Below are positions 1-8,339 of a DNA stretch of 64,000 bases, one piece after another (position 1 is the first letter of the stretch; each line of letters opens with the position of its first letter). The translations under genes and the position numbers were made by a program. Below the pieces are notes generated by a model. That model searched no databases, was not told the DNA's origin, and was given only the letters and a program-made list of their open reading frames with translations. Source of the DNA: an uncultured Lachnospiraceae bacterium (lineage in GTDB: Bacteria; Bacillota; Clostridia; Lachnospirales; Lachnospiraceae). The stretch covers positions 1-64,000 of the forward strand of contig CANQAR010000003.1 of the NCBI GenBank assembly GCA_947588845.1, written 5' to 3'.

Positions 1-129
1 GAAATAAACGCTGCCGATTCATCTGCGCCAGGATGCTTTCCGCCGTTTGAAAATGGAAGAGCACGGTCAGGATGAAGCAAAATAGCGTCGGCTGCCTGAA
101 AACAGCAGGGCTGGTTCAGTGGAACCGAT

Positions 130-1872
130 TCAATTTTCTCCGTGTGTGAGAGGGAGCGTGATATGAATCTGCGTTCCAAATCCCAGGCCGCCGCTTGTGA
201 TCTGAAGCAGTCCTTCCTGATTGTAGTAAAGTTCCAGGCGGTTGATGACATTTCGGATGGCGATGCCGGTGGACTGGTGCCGCTGTCTGGTATCCGCGGA
301 AGAAGAAAATCCCGAAAGCTCTGCAGGCTGATTTGGATTCAGACGGAATTCGGCGCTGCTGCCGCCAAATGATTCAGGAGTCCGCTCCTGGCTGACTTCG
401 TCATTGTCGCTGCGGAAGGTTTTGAACGCCTGACCTGAATCAGGTTTGGTACTGCTGTCACTGGAAGTTTTTGTGGATTCAGGCATCCGCTTCTGTAAAA
501 CTCCGCTTGACTGCCCAGGGTTATACGAATTTGCCGAACCATTCATGATGGCATCGATCATTTCGGGACTCAGGCCCACGCCATTGTCGCTCACCGTGAT
601 AGCAAGTGTATCCGTTTTTTTGCGGATGGAAAGACAGATTTCTCCGTCTTCCATACAATCGTGGATTCCATGCTGTACCGCGTTCTCGACAAGCGGCTGC
701 AGGATCATGCTGGGAATCCGGATATTTTCAATACCCTCATCAATTTTCTTTGTGTAGGTAATATCTCCAGCGAAGCGGACATTCAGGATATAAATATAAT
801 TGTCTACGGATTCGATTTCCTCTCCGAGCGTGGTGTCCTCTCCGGTACGGCGCACATTGTAGCGGAAGAAATCGGCCATCCGTTCAAGAAAGATTCCGGT
901 CTGTTCCGCATCCTCCATCATTGCAAGCTGCGCCCCGGCGTTGAGCGAGTTGAACAGAAAATGGGGATTGATCTGCGCCTGCAGAAATTTAAGCTGCGCT
1001 TCCTTCAGATGGGCTTCCATCGAGAGTTCCCGCTCTTTCATCCGTGATTCCTTTTCCATGCTGGCTTTCAGCTTTTCAATATTTTCGCGAATGCTGATCA
1101 GCATCTGGTTGAAGCCGGTTGTCACGACGCCGACCTCGTCTCTGGAGATGACGGGGAGAAGCGGAATATTCAAATTTCCTTCTGCCACCTCGTGGGAAGC
1201 GGCGGAAAGCGCCATGAGCGGACGGATCATATCGCGGACCAGAAGAATCGCGACGAAGATTCCGACCAGAAAGACGATGACCATGATTCCTATGGAAGCC
1301 TGTTCCAGGACATTCATCGAGGAGAGCAGGAGTTTGTAGTTCTCGGAATTCCGGTGGAACTGCAGCGTGTTCAGCCTGTAAATGTAGGAGTTGATATACT
1401 GGTAGAGCTGGTCGGATTTTTCATAATAATCCTTGTACCGCTCCACATTGCGGCCGCGCTTGGCCTGCACGGTGAGATCGGTCTGCTCCAGATAGCTTTC
1501 GGACATGCTGCCAATGTTTTTCTCGAGGATTTTGATCTCGCTGTCGATGTTCCGGCTGTTCAGGCCGTCAAGCAGTTCCCGGTAATCCTGCTCGTACCGG
1601 TAATAATTTTCCAGCGCCTGGCTGCTCTTTGTGTTCAGATATTCGTACACCGTATCCTGCACGCGGCCAAGCATGTCGGAAAGGTCGTTGATCGTCACAT
1701 TGCTCGAGAAGACTGCGTCGATTCTTCCGACTGCGGAATTAATCTGACTGAAAATAAAGAGATCGATTCCAAGAACGAAGAGCAGCACAAAAAACATGAC
1801 GGCGCTGAGCTTGGTCTGCATGGAATTGGCAGAGGGAAGTTTTTCTTTCAGGTTCTTTTCTGTCAGGTTCAT
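130..1872 (-). CDS. YesM/LytS-type sensor histidine kinase
   Basis: This is a membrane sensor kinase of 580 residues. There is a transmembrane segment at about 24-42, an extracytoplasmic region at 43-190, a second transmembrane segment at 193-213 and a HAMP region at 214-266. A His_kinase (PF06580) core follows, with the phospho-acceptor His304 in NPHFLFNSLN. The ATPase domain has the N-box LVENAVQHG near 394 and the DNGVG box near 429. Residues 445-533 are a Ser/Pro-rich insertion in the ATP-lid region, where relatives usually have a short loop before the (S/T)GIxxxN motif. The start follows a good GGAGG site. The gene lies downstream of a sugar-binding protein on the same strand, which suggests sugar sensing. 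Its response regulator is probably just off the left edge; bases 1-129 show no convincing gene. Confidence 0.93.
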   Translation of the reverse strand: MNLTEKNLKEKLPSANSMQTKLSAVMFFVLLFVLGIDLFIFSQINSAVGRIDAVFSSNVTINDLSDMLGRVQDTVYEYLNTKSSQALENYYRYEQDYRELLDGLNSRNIDSEIKILEKNIGSMSESYLEQTDLTVQAKRGRNVERYKDYYEKSDQLYQYINSYIYRLNTLQFHRNSENYKLLLSSMNVLEQASIGIMVIVFLVGIFVAILLVRDMIRPLMALSAASHEVAEGNLNIPLLPVISRDEVGVVTTGFNQMLISIRENIEKLKASMEKESRMKERELSMEAHLKEAQLKFLQAQINPHFLFNSLNAGAQLAMMEDAEQTGIFLERMADFFRYNVRRTGEDTTLGEEIESVDNYIYILNVRFAGDITYTKKIDEGIENIRIPSMILQPLVENAVQHGIHDCMEDGEICLSIRKKTDTLAITVSDNGVGLSPEMIDAIMNGSANSYNPGQSSGVLQKRMPESTKTSSDSSTKPDSGQAFKTFRSDNDEVSQERTPESFGGSSAEFRLNPNQPAELSGFSSSADTRQRHQSTGIAIRNVINRLELYYNQEGLLQITSGGLGFGTQIHITLPLTHGEN

Positions 1873-2113
1873 GGAAACGTACCTCCGGGTAATTATTATT
1901 CATTTGGGATTTGTCTGATGGTTCTGCGTACGGGATCTGATCCTGCTTTGGCAGACATCTTAATTGTACCGGTTCTGCGGCAGCCGGGCGGCGTTCTGAT
2001 TCAGCTTACATTGAATATGTGCGTGTCGTCAGTCAGTCTGCAGGCAACAGGTCAGAAGGTTATGCCTGCGGCGTGAAGATGATTCTTCAGGACACGGATG
2101 TCCGGCGGAACTG

Positions 2114-3157
2114 TCATAAATCTGTCTGGCTGGGGATATTCAGATCCTCGTTGCCAACCGGATACAGAAAATCAGCCGCATTGTCCGGAGTGATAATATT
2201 CAGTCCCACGCTGTAGTAGCTGCTGGTATGTCCGAGCGAGAGATATTCCCCGAGGGCGTTGACACTGTATCGGCCGATTTCCTCCGTATCCAGAGCGATT
2301 GTGGCGGAGATGGTTCCTCTGCGCACCGCTTCAAGAATCGTATCGGAGTAATAGAAACCAATGATATCTACGTTTCCGACCTGATTATAATCGATAAGAG
2401 CCTGGTAAGCACATTCTGTGATGATTTCATCCATGCAGATCAGAATATCCGGAAGATTTGTGCTGTTCACAAAGATATCCCGGATCACTTCCTCAGCGTC
2501 AAAATCTGAGGAACTGTCTACGCTGTAAGCCGTGATATTAATAAGCTGCCCACTTTTTCGCTTCTGTTCCAGAAGCCTTGTCATGTAAGTGTAGACCAGG
2601 TTTGTCCCGGCATCGCTTGCGTTGGAGTCGATCAGAGCCATAATCTCGGTAAAATCCGGATTCAGCAGCTTCTGTGCCTGCTCTGTGTAGGCGGCGCCCA
2701 TCTGGTAGCTGTTCAGTCCGACAAAGCTGATCCTGGAGCTTGCGGAATCGTCCTCGAGAACGGTGACGACCGGGATATCCTGATCGGCAGCCAAGTCAAT
2801 CAGTCCCCGTATTTCCTCGCTTCCGTCAGGCCGCAGAATAATGCCGTCCACTTTTGAGGCGATGGCAATCCTAAGGCAGTCGGCCAGCGTGTATTCCGGG
2901 TTGTCGTCCGGCCGGATCAGTTCCAGATAAGCGTTCGACGCGGCGGCCTCTTTTTCGGCGCTCTCGTAGATGGAGTCCCAGAGAAGAGAGTTTCCGTCGT
3001 CCGCGATCAGGACATAGTGCCTGTCGTAGATGGTGCTGTGTACTGAGTCCGAAAGATCCACCTGCTCCAGCTTTTTCTGAAAATAGATCCAGATGCCGGA
3101 GAGCATGAGCGTGCAGAGAGCCAGGATGAAGAAAATTGTGGTGGTAGAACGTTTCAT
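2114..3157 (-). CDS. membrane-anchored periplasmic-binding-type sugar sensor protein
   Basis: This 347-residue protein has a hydrophobic N-terminal segment (about 8-25) that lacks a lipobox cysteine, so it probably stays as a signal anchor. The rest has the character of a Peripl_BP_4 sugar-binding protein (type 1 periplasmic fold), with segments such as DGIILRPDGSEEI and IDLAADQDIPVVTV. No transporter genes adjoin it. It sits 241 bases upstream of the sensor kinase on the same strand. Membrane-anchored sugar-binding proteins paired with LytS/YesM-type kinases are known in clostridia, for example XylFII-LytS of Clostridium beijerinckii, where the binding protein is the xylose sensor. I infer a similar sensor role here. 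The ligand cannot be read from the sequence. Confidence 0.85.
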   Translation of the reverse strand: MKRSTTTIFFILALCTLMLSGIWIYFQKKLEQVDLSDSVHSTIYDRHYVLIADDGNSLLWDSIYESAEKEAAASNAYLELIRPDDNPEYTLADCLRIAIASKVDGIILRPDGSEEIRGLIDLAADQDIPVVTVLEDDSASSRISFVGLNSYQMGAAYTEQAQKLLNPDFTEIMALIDSNASDAGTNLVYTYMTRLLEQKRKSGQLINITAYSVDSSSDFDAEEVIRDIFVNSTNLPDILICMDEIITECAYQALIDYNQVGNVDIIGFYYSDTILEAVRRGTISATIALDTEEIGRYSVNALGEYLSLGHTSSYYSVGLNIITPDNAADFLYPVGNEDLNIPSQTDL

Positions 3158-3681
3158 AATGTCGGTCCTTTTGTGGAAGCTATAGTTGTTGTTTGCTATA
3201 GACTATAACACAAAAGGGAAGGAAAAGAAAGAAGAGTTACAGGTTGTGTTTTCATGGCTCTGCAAGATTTTTCATAAAAGCGTTCCTTTATCTCTCTGGT
3301 ACAAACTTTCTGCATTCCATAGATGTTGAACTTTTAAGTTTCTTTTAAGGTCAAACTGTGGTAGACTGGGTATAGTGATAGATCCCTGCTCCGCTCCGTG
3401 CATATCAGAGAAATAAGGGAGTAGATGCAAATGCTGCAGTTATCTGATGGTATGTTCCTTTATCATGGGAGAATTGCGAGAAGTTTGAAATGTCTGTCAT
3501 TTGAAAGAAGTGAAATAGTATGGAAAAATTAAAGGATGTCACGGAAGAACAGAAAAATTTTGCTGTATGATGAGTCGTCAAAACTCTGGTGGAATGGACC
3601 TTCTTATATAGCGGAGATGTACAAGGCGGAACAGAAAAATAATATAATGCCAAATGAATAAAGTGAGGTGATCGATGGTGA
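3158..3681. other. gene-poor stretch at the left boundary of the defence island
   Basis: The first 80 bases hold the 5' region of the leftward sugar-sensor gene, including a CTATAG/CTATAG dyad near 3180-3206 that could be a promoter or operator element. From about 3200 the DNA turns A+T-rich. A 41-codon reading frame at 3536-3661 (+) resembles nothing I know and may be a gene remnant. No integrase, tRNA or direct repeat was found to mark the island edge. Confidence 0.4.
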
Positions 3682-3940
3682 AAATCAATAATCTGGTGTA
3701 TTGTGCAGCTGGACTATGAAATATGTGGAAGAAGAAAAGAAAAACTGTATGCCGGTGCAGATCCGGAAGCGGATGCCGATCCAGATGCCGCATGTGGAAC
3801 TTGATGAACTAAAGGAGGGGCGAAAACAGTTTTCAGAAGATGAGTGGCTGGATGTCATGATGCGTTCCATCGGCATGCCCGCTTACGGAAAAACTGTTTG
3901 GAGGTATGGTTGTCCTGTATTGGATAAGGAACGGCAGTAG
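3682..3940 (+). pseudogene. brxL: frameshifted fragment of brxL (BREX Lon-like protein)
   Basis: Two adjacent frames together read like one internal segment of BrxL. Frame one (from 3691) gives IWCIVQLDYE. After a one-base shift near 3713-3720 the next frame gives PIQMPHVELDELKEGRKQF and then EDEWLDVMMRSIGM. From memory, BrxL proteins carry the same order of motifs (a GIWCIVDLEY-like stretch, a KPIQM-like stretch, then EEWIDLLxxSIG) just before their Walker A motif. Here the match stops after RSIGM and the frame ends at 3940, so neither the ATPase nor the protease part is present. About 80 residues of an expected 650-700 survive. The fragment lies on the same strand as the BREX genes, at the left end of the island. 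I am confident that it is broken and fairly confident that it is brxL. Confidence 0.68.
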
Positions 3941-3983
3941 TGGTGATAGCAGTGACATAAAATTGTGAAATGAGGTAGCGAAT

Positions 3984-5123
3984 GTGGAAAGAGACCCGTT
4001 TAAGGAGTATCTAAAAGAGTCCGAGCCTGATAAGATCAGCAAAAGTTATGCCTGGAGTACTGCAATCGGACTTCAGGCAGTCGACGGGATCAAACCGTCC
4101 AAATATCTGATCAATATTGCTGTTCAGAATATTGAGGGTAAAATTACACTGAAAGAAGCGCAGGAGCTTATTGACAGCTATTATGAAGAGAGACCTGCGC
4201 ACTTGCCTGAGGGTGACCGTACGGAAGAAGCAGATAAAGTGTCTTCCCGTATTACAGAAATACTCTCAGAAACAGCATTTTCGTTTGTTCCAAATGAATA
4301 CATTGCAATACATCAGAAGCTTTTTCAGGGGATTTATAAACATGCTGGAAAGATCAGAGATTATAATATTACGAAAAAGGAATGGGTATTGGACGGAGCA
4401 ACGGTTATGTATGGCAGTGCTTCACAACTTAGAGCTACGCTTGAATATGATTTTTCTCAGGAGAAAAACTTTAGCTATAAAGGACTTTCAATGGATGAAA
4501 TTATCCGTCATCTTGCAGTCTTTATTTCAAGATTGTGGCAAATTCATATTTTTGAAGAGGGCAATACAAGAACTACGGCGGTGTTCTTTATTAAGTATTT
4601 GAGAACACTTGGATTCTCGGCGGCCAATGATATTTTTGCAGAAAATGCATGGTATTTCAGAAATGCACTTGTCCGTGCAAATTATACGAACCTGCAAAAG
4701 GGTATTCACGAAACAACAGAATATCTTGAATTGTTCCTTAGAAACCTTCTTTTGGACGAGAAAAATGAACTTCACAATCGAAATTTGCACATAAGTGGAC
4801 TTTTGCATGATGAAAAAGTGGACATTGAAGAAGAAAAAGTGGATATTTGGAATGAAAAAGTGGACATTGAAGGTATACTTGCTGAAAAAGGAAAGAATTT
4901 CACTGTAAAAACGACGGTTCATATTCACAGACTTTTTGATAAATTTGGTTTTGATGAAATATTCGGCAGAGGTGCTGTTATGGAACTGCTGGAATTGAAA
5001 AGTTCAGGAGCTTCCAAGTTTCTTTCTAATCTGGTGCAGGCAGATATTATTGAACCTGTATCCGGGTACGGAAAAGGAAAATATAAATTCAAAGAAGTCC
5101 TTGTACGAAAAAGCGTGCAATAA
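3984..5123 (+). CDS. Fic family protein with C-terminal winged helix
   Basis: Fic domain proteins transfer AMP or other nucleotide moieties to target proteins. The Fic core is at about residues 85-260, with the active-site motif HIFEEGNTRT starting at His188. It fits HxFx(D/E)GNxR, with Thr where Gly is common, a substitution seen in other family members. Residues 80-95 contain an Ser-x-x-x-Glu stretch that might act as an inhibitory helix, but it lacks the usual following Gly or Asn. Residues 270-300 hold three imperfect copies of EKVDI, then a winged-helix-like C-terminus ends near GKGKYKF. The start is a GTG at 3984 after TGAGGT. It is a defence-island neighbour, and no separate antitoxin gene is visible. 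It could be a stand-alone toxin or a regulator. Confidence 0.87.
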   Translation: MERDPFKEYLKESEPDKISKSYAWSTAIGLQAVDGIKPSKYLINIAVQNIEGKITLKEAQELIDSYYEERPAHLPEGDRTEEADKVSSRITEILSETAFSFVPNEYIAIHQKLFQGIYKHAGKIRDYNITKKEWVLDGATVMYGSASQLRATLEYDFSQEKNFSYKGLSMDEIIRHLAVFISRLWQIHIFEEGNTRTTAVFFIKYLRTLGFSAANDIFAENAWYFRNALVRANYTNLQKGIHETTEYLELFLRNLLLDEKNELHNRNLHISGLLHDEKVDIEEEKVDIWNEKVDIEGILAEKGKNFTVKTTVHIHRLFDKFGFDEIFGRGAVMELLELKSSGASKFLSNLVQADIIEPVSGYGKGKYKFKEVLVRKSVQ

Positions 5124-5182
5124 GCGGCAGAAAGAAGAAATGCCCGAGTGGTTTAAAGATATCCTGGCGAAAATAAAATAAG

Positions 5183-5440
5183 GTGATGGGTGCGTATGAA
5201 TCTGGAGATGATATTTTGGTAACATTTTGCGATGAGCTGATAAGTTTTCTGCAGGAAAAGGACGGCTGCCTCAGTCCCACGGCAGTTGGAATATCTGGAA
5301 GTGAATTGGAAAAATTTAAAGCAGAAGTATACAAATTATTTGACGATTATTGTTCGGTTGTTTACATTCCGGTAGCAGGAGTGTGTCTGGATCCTGAATC
5401 TGCTGTTCTATTATCTGATACAGCAAAAACCAGTATATAG
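5183..5440 (+). CDS. hypothetical protein, 85 residues
   Basis: I do not recognise this small acidic protein. It starts at GTG 5183 or, equally well, ATG 5186. It has no transmembrane segment or obvious motif. A different reading frame that overlaps its last codons encodes a nuclease-like fragment. The two may be parts of one gene broken by a frameshift near 5420-5440, with this as the N-terminal part. It lies between fic and the AAA ATPase gene on the same strand. Confidence 0.45.
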   Translation: MMGAYESGDDILVTFCDELISFLQEKDGCLSPTAVGISGSELEKFKAEVYKLFDDYCSVVYIPVAGVCLDPESAVLLSDTAKTSI

Positions 5441-5577
5441 AAAAAGAATATGTCACACACTGCAAAATAGATGGAGTTGTAATCACAAAAGGCAGCAGAT
5501 GTGATTATTTATTGATCAATGAAGATAAACGGACGGCGTATTTAATTGAGTTAAAAGGATCAGATTTTGATTTGTAA
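5419..5577 (+). pseudogene. fragment with a PD-(D/E)XK-nuclease-like motif
   Basis: A 52-codon frame without its own start codon reads through CDYLLINEDKRTAYLIELKG near its end. The spacing of an Asp, a beta strand and then E-L-K is that of the PD-(D/E)XK nuclease core. The frame stops five residues later, so the helical part that should follow is missing. It overlaps the end of the 85-residue gene upstream in another frame, which suggests a broken gene. Confidence 0.5.
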
Positions 5578-5618
5578 AATATTAAAAGAACGAGTAAAAA
5601 TAATTATGGAAGAGTGAA

Positions 5619-6692
5619 GTGATTGTTATGAAAATTCGAAAGTTGGCATTGAAAAATTTTATGTTGTTTGAAGAAGCAGAATTTAACTGGTCGGAAAATA
5701 TAAATGTTATTTGCGGAGAAAACAATACTGGAAAAACGACACTCTTAAAAATCATGTATTCTCTGTTAAAACCTGTCAGTAAAGGGACTCCGGAAATAAC
5801 TACGAAAGAGATGGAGGAAAGGGTTTTTGTTGAAAAATTTCAGGGAGTGTTCCGACCAGATGAAATGAAAATAGGAAGGCTGGTAAGCAGAGTACAGGGA
5901 AGCAATCGAACAGATTTTTGTGTGGAACTGGATAAGAAACAAAGAATATCAATGGGGTTTGGAAACCGGCAGGAGAACCATGCGGATATAAAACTGGATT
6001 TATCTGAAAAAAGAAAAGAATTTGATACAATTTACATTCCTACAAAAGAAGTAATTTCTACAACATTGTATTTTAATTCACTGTATGAACAGTATCATAT
6101 CGATTTCGAAGAAATGTATTACGATTTAAACAAGTTGTTGGAGCGTCCTTTGTCAAAAGGAGCGAATACCAATGAACAGAATGAGGTTCTCCATAGCTTT
6201 GAAGAGATTATGAAGGGACGCATTATTCAGAAAGACAAAAAATTTTATCTTAGAATCAAAGGTGAAGGGGAATTTGAGATGGGGCTGGTATCAGATGGTT
6301 ATCGGAAATTATCCATGATCATCTATATGATCTTGTCAGGAAGTTTGAATAAAAATACCATTTTGTTTTGGGATGAACCGGAAACAAATATGAATCCTAA
6401 AATGATTCGGCCAATTGTACAGGCACTTACTGTTCTTGCTAGAATGGGTGTACAGGTATTTGTGACTACGCATGATTATTTTGTTCAGCAGGAGTTTAAT
6501 ATGTTGGCGGTGTATCCGAAGCTGAATGCAGATAAACTGGATATACGCTTTGTTTCTTTATACCACGATGAATTTTCCGGGCAGATGACTTATGAAATGG
6601 AAGGAAATGCTTCAGATTTAAAGCATAATGCAATTATGGATGAATTTGATGCAATGTACGACAGAGAGCAGGGATATATATATGGTATTTGA
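5619..6692 (+). CDS. AAA-family ATPase (OLD/Abi-like, AAA_15/21 type)
   Basis: This is a 357-residue SMC/ABC-like ATPase of the kind found in OLD, Abi and Septu-type defence genes. It opens with the beta-hairpin IRKLALKNFMLFEEAEF, then Walker A GENNTGKTT (about residue 34). A region near 225-235 (LVSDGYRKLS) stands where an ABC signature would be. Walker B ILFWDEPETNMNP lies near 250 and the H-loop TTHDYF near 288. The start may be GTG 5619 or ATG 5628. Its last 11 bases overlap the next gene, so the two are probably translated together and work together. I infer that the ATPase senses or controls and the downstream protein acts. The trigger is unknown. Confidence 0.85.
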   Translation: MIVMKIRKLALKNFMLFEEAEFNWSENINVICGENNTGKTTLLKIMYSLLKPVSKGTPEITTKEMEERVFVEKFQGVFRPDEMKIGRLVSRVQGSNRTDFCVELDKKQRISMGFGNRQENHADIKLDLSEKRKEFDTIYIPTKEVISTTLYFNSLYEQYHIDFEEMYYDLNKLLERPLSKGANTNEQNEVLHSFEEIMKGRIIQKDKKFYLRIKGEGEFEMGLVSDGYRKLSMIIYMILSGSLNKNTILFWDEPETNMNPKMIRPIVQALTVLARMGVQVFVTTHDYFVQQEFNMLAVYPKLNADKLDIRFVSLYHDEFSGQMTYEMEGNASDLKHNAIMDEFDAMYDREQGYIYGI

Positions 6693-7278
6693 AGAAAGCA
6701 GAATGAAATTTGAATTTCCGGACAACAGCAGAAACATAAAATTTGATGACAACGAAGAGTTTTACAGAAAATTATTTAATGCTTTGCCGGGATCGAAAGC
6801 GGTTGACTTTATTTCTCTTGGAAAAGAATATGCAGCATTTATTGAGATTAAAAACTGCCTGGGAGATGAAGGAAACTGCAGGTGGAGGATTTTTCCCAAT
6901 AATAAGAAGAGAGAAACATCGCATACAACCGTAGATGTAGAAGGAAGAGACAGTCTGGATATTGAAATTCCGGAAAAGGTGGCTATGACTCTGGCAACTT
7001 TATCCGGCGTGGTATCATTTGGAGAAACCAGAGGGTCGCTGCAGGAATTAAATGATATAGCAAGTGAAATAATAATGAATTATCTTCGAAAGGGACGTAA
7101 GAAGAAATATGTCATATTATTTTTGGAAGGAAACTTTGAAAGCCATACCCGGTCAAAGAAAATGATTATGTCAGAATTGCAAAAAAGTATGAGGGAAAAA
7201 TTGAAATGGTTGAATTGCGTAGTTTCTGTGGTGGATTCTGATACATATAATCCAGAAGTATTTAGGATTATCAGTTAA
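6682..7278 (+). CDS. partner of the AAA ATPase, possible PD-(D/E)XK-type nuclease
   Basis: This 198-residue protein starts at ATG 6682, seven bases after AGGGA and inside the end of the ATPase gene. Near residue 40-55 the sequence AVDFISLGKEYAAFIEIKN has the Asp, beta strand and E-x-K arrangement of PD-(D/E)XK nucleases. Near residues 145-160 there is KKKYVILFLEGNFE followed by a basic helix. I do not recognise a named family, so the nuclease call is an inference from one motif. The tight overlap with the ATPase gene argues for a two-protein module, much as PtuA and PtuB work in Septu, although PtuB is an HNH enzyme and this is not. Confidence 0.6.
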   Translation: MVFEESRMKFEFPDNSRNIKFDDNEEFYRKLFNALPGSKAVDFISLGKEYAAFIEIKNCLGDEGNCRWRIFPNNKKRETSHTTVDVEGRDSLDIEIPEKVAMTLATLSGVVSFGETRGSLQELNDIASEIIMNYLRKGRKKKYVILFLEGNFESHTRSKKMIMSELQKSMREKLKWLNCVVSVVDSDTYNPEVFRIIS

Positions 7279-7604
7279 AAACCCTATAAAATTGGTAAAG
7301 AGTAATCAGAAAAAACTGAAATTTGAAAAATTAAAGCATTTGATATATTCTGAAAAAATAATATAATAGAAATATGAAATGTATATTTTCCATAAAGGAG
7401 GAGATTTACAGGGAAATCGGCAGGAAGAGCTATGAAAGAAATGGGAAATCGTACAAAAAGACGAAAACAGTTTTGTCGTTTATCATAATTTTGGAAGATA
7501 CACCATTTGACACATTTTGTTTCATCGCATGTGAAATATGAGACTTATTTGCCGGAAAATTAAAAAACAATAGCATAAAAAATTAAAGAAAACGATACTG
7601 TTAA

Positions 7605-7633
7605 TTGAAATTTAAGCTGAATCATAGTATATT
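7605..7633 (+). promoter_or_regulatory. candidate sigma-A promoter of the brx operon
   Basis: TTGAAA (7605-7610) and TATATT (7628-7633) are separated by exactly 17 bases and lie 104 bases before the brxA start codon. The surrounding gap 7279-7736 is very A+T-rich and otherwise shows only a possible 18-codon frame at 7432, which I would not call a gene. In A+T-rich DNA such matches also arise by chance. Confidence 0.5.
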
Positions 7634-7736
7634 TTTTTCAGTATGAAATTTTTTAGAGATGCCGCTGAGAGGGCAGGGTATAAGAAGGGTATTTGCAACA
7701 GTCAAATCCGCTGAGAATTAACGGAGGGTGTGTGAG

Positions 7737-8339
7737 ATGGAGCGTAAGGAATACAGCGCCGGGGCGGTCAAGTGGTCATTCTGGTTTTTGGAATTTAAGA
7801 AAATAGTTTTATTGTTGTGGCAGGGATTAGCTATGGATGATATTAGGAAGAAAAACATAGAAGAAAATTTATTTTCCGCTTCTTCTGCAGAAAGAGCAAA
7901 GTTGATCATGAATACAGTGGCAGCTAGAATCAGTGCTATGCCTGATTTATTTTTTGAAGATTTTGCAAATGCGGATGTGGCAGTCCAAAAGTTATATTGC
8001 CTGGTTGGATGCATGTGTAATGATACACTTTTCTTTGAGTTTGCTTATGAAGTTATCCGCGAAAAAATGATTCTCGGGTTGGATACTTATACAGACAGTG
8101 ATCTAAGGATATTTTTCAAAGGAAAGCAGACTCAAAGTGAGAAAGCCGCACAATGGAAAGACTATACTTTAAAGCGGCTTGGAACTTGTTATAAAACAAT
8201 GCTTTATGAGGCAGGGTTTACTGATAAGGGGAAAACAGAGCGAAAAATTTTTCGTCCCATTCTTTTTCCAGAGATGGAAGTGTGGCTTAAAACAAATGGA
8301 TTGGTATCAATATGGAAAGTATTTAAGGGGGTAACCTGA
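7737..8339 (+). CDS. brxA: BREX protein BrxA (DUF1819)
   Basis: This is a 200-residue DUF1819 protein, the first gene of the type 1 BREX operon. The N-terminus YSAGAVKWSFWFLEFKKI matches the family's opening, and the length is typical. BrxA is a small DNA-binding protein in characterised systems and is the least essential member there. The ATG at 7737 lies nine bases after GGAGG; an upstream GTG at 7728 is less well placed. Its stop codon overlaps the brxB start (TGATG), so the two are translationally coupled. Confidence 0.9.
   Translation: MERKEYSAGAVKWSFWFLEFKKIVLLLWQGLAMDDIRKKNIEENLFSASSAERAKLIMNTVAARISAMPDLFFEDFANADVAVQKLYCLVGCMCNDTLFFEFAYEVIREKMILGLDTYTDSDLRIFFKGKQTQSEKAAQWKDYTLKRLGTCYKTMLYEAGFTDKGKTERKIFRPILFPEMEVWLKTNGLVSIWKVFKGVT

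Noticed and set aside
1-129. Possible start of a response regulator on the minus strand
   Set aside because: Only a weak ATG at 20-22 without a good ribosome-binding site and no receiver-domain motif; the gene is expected further left.
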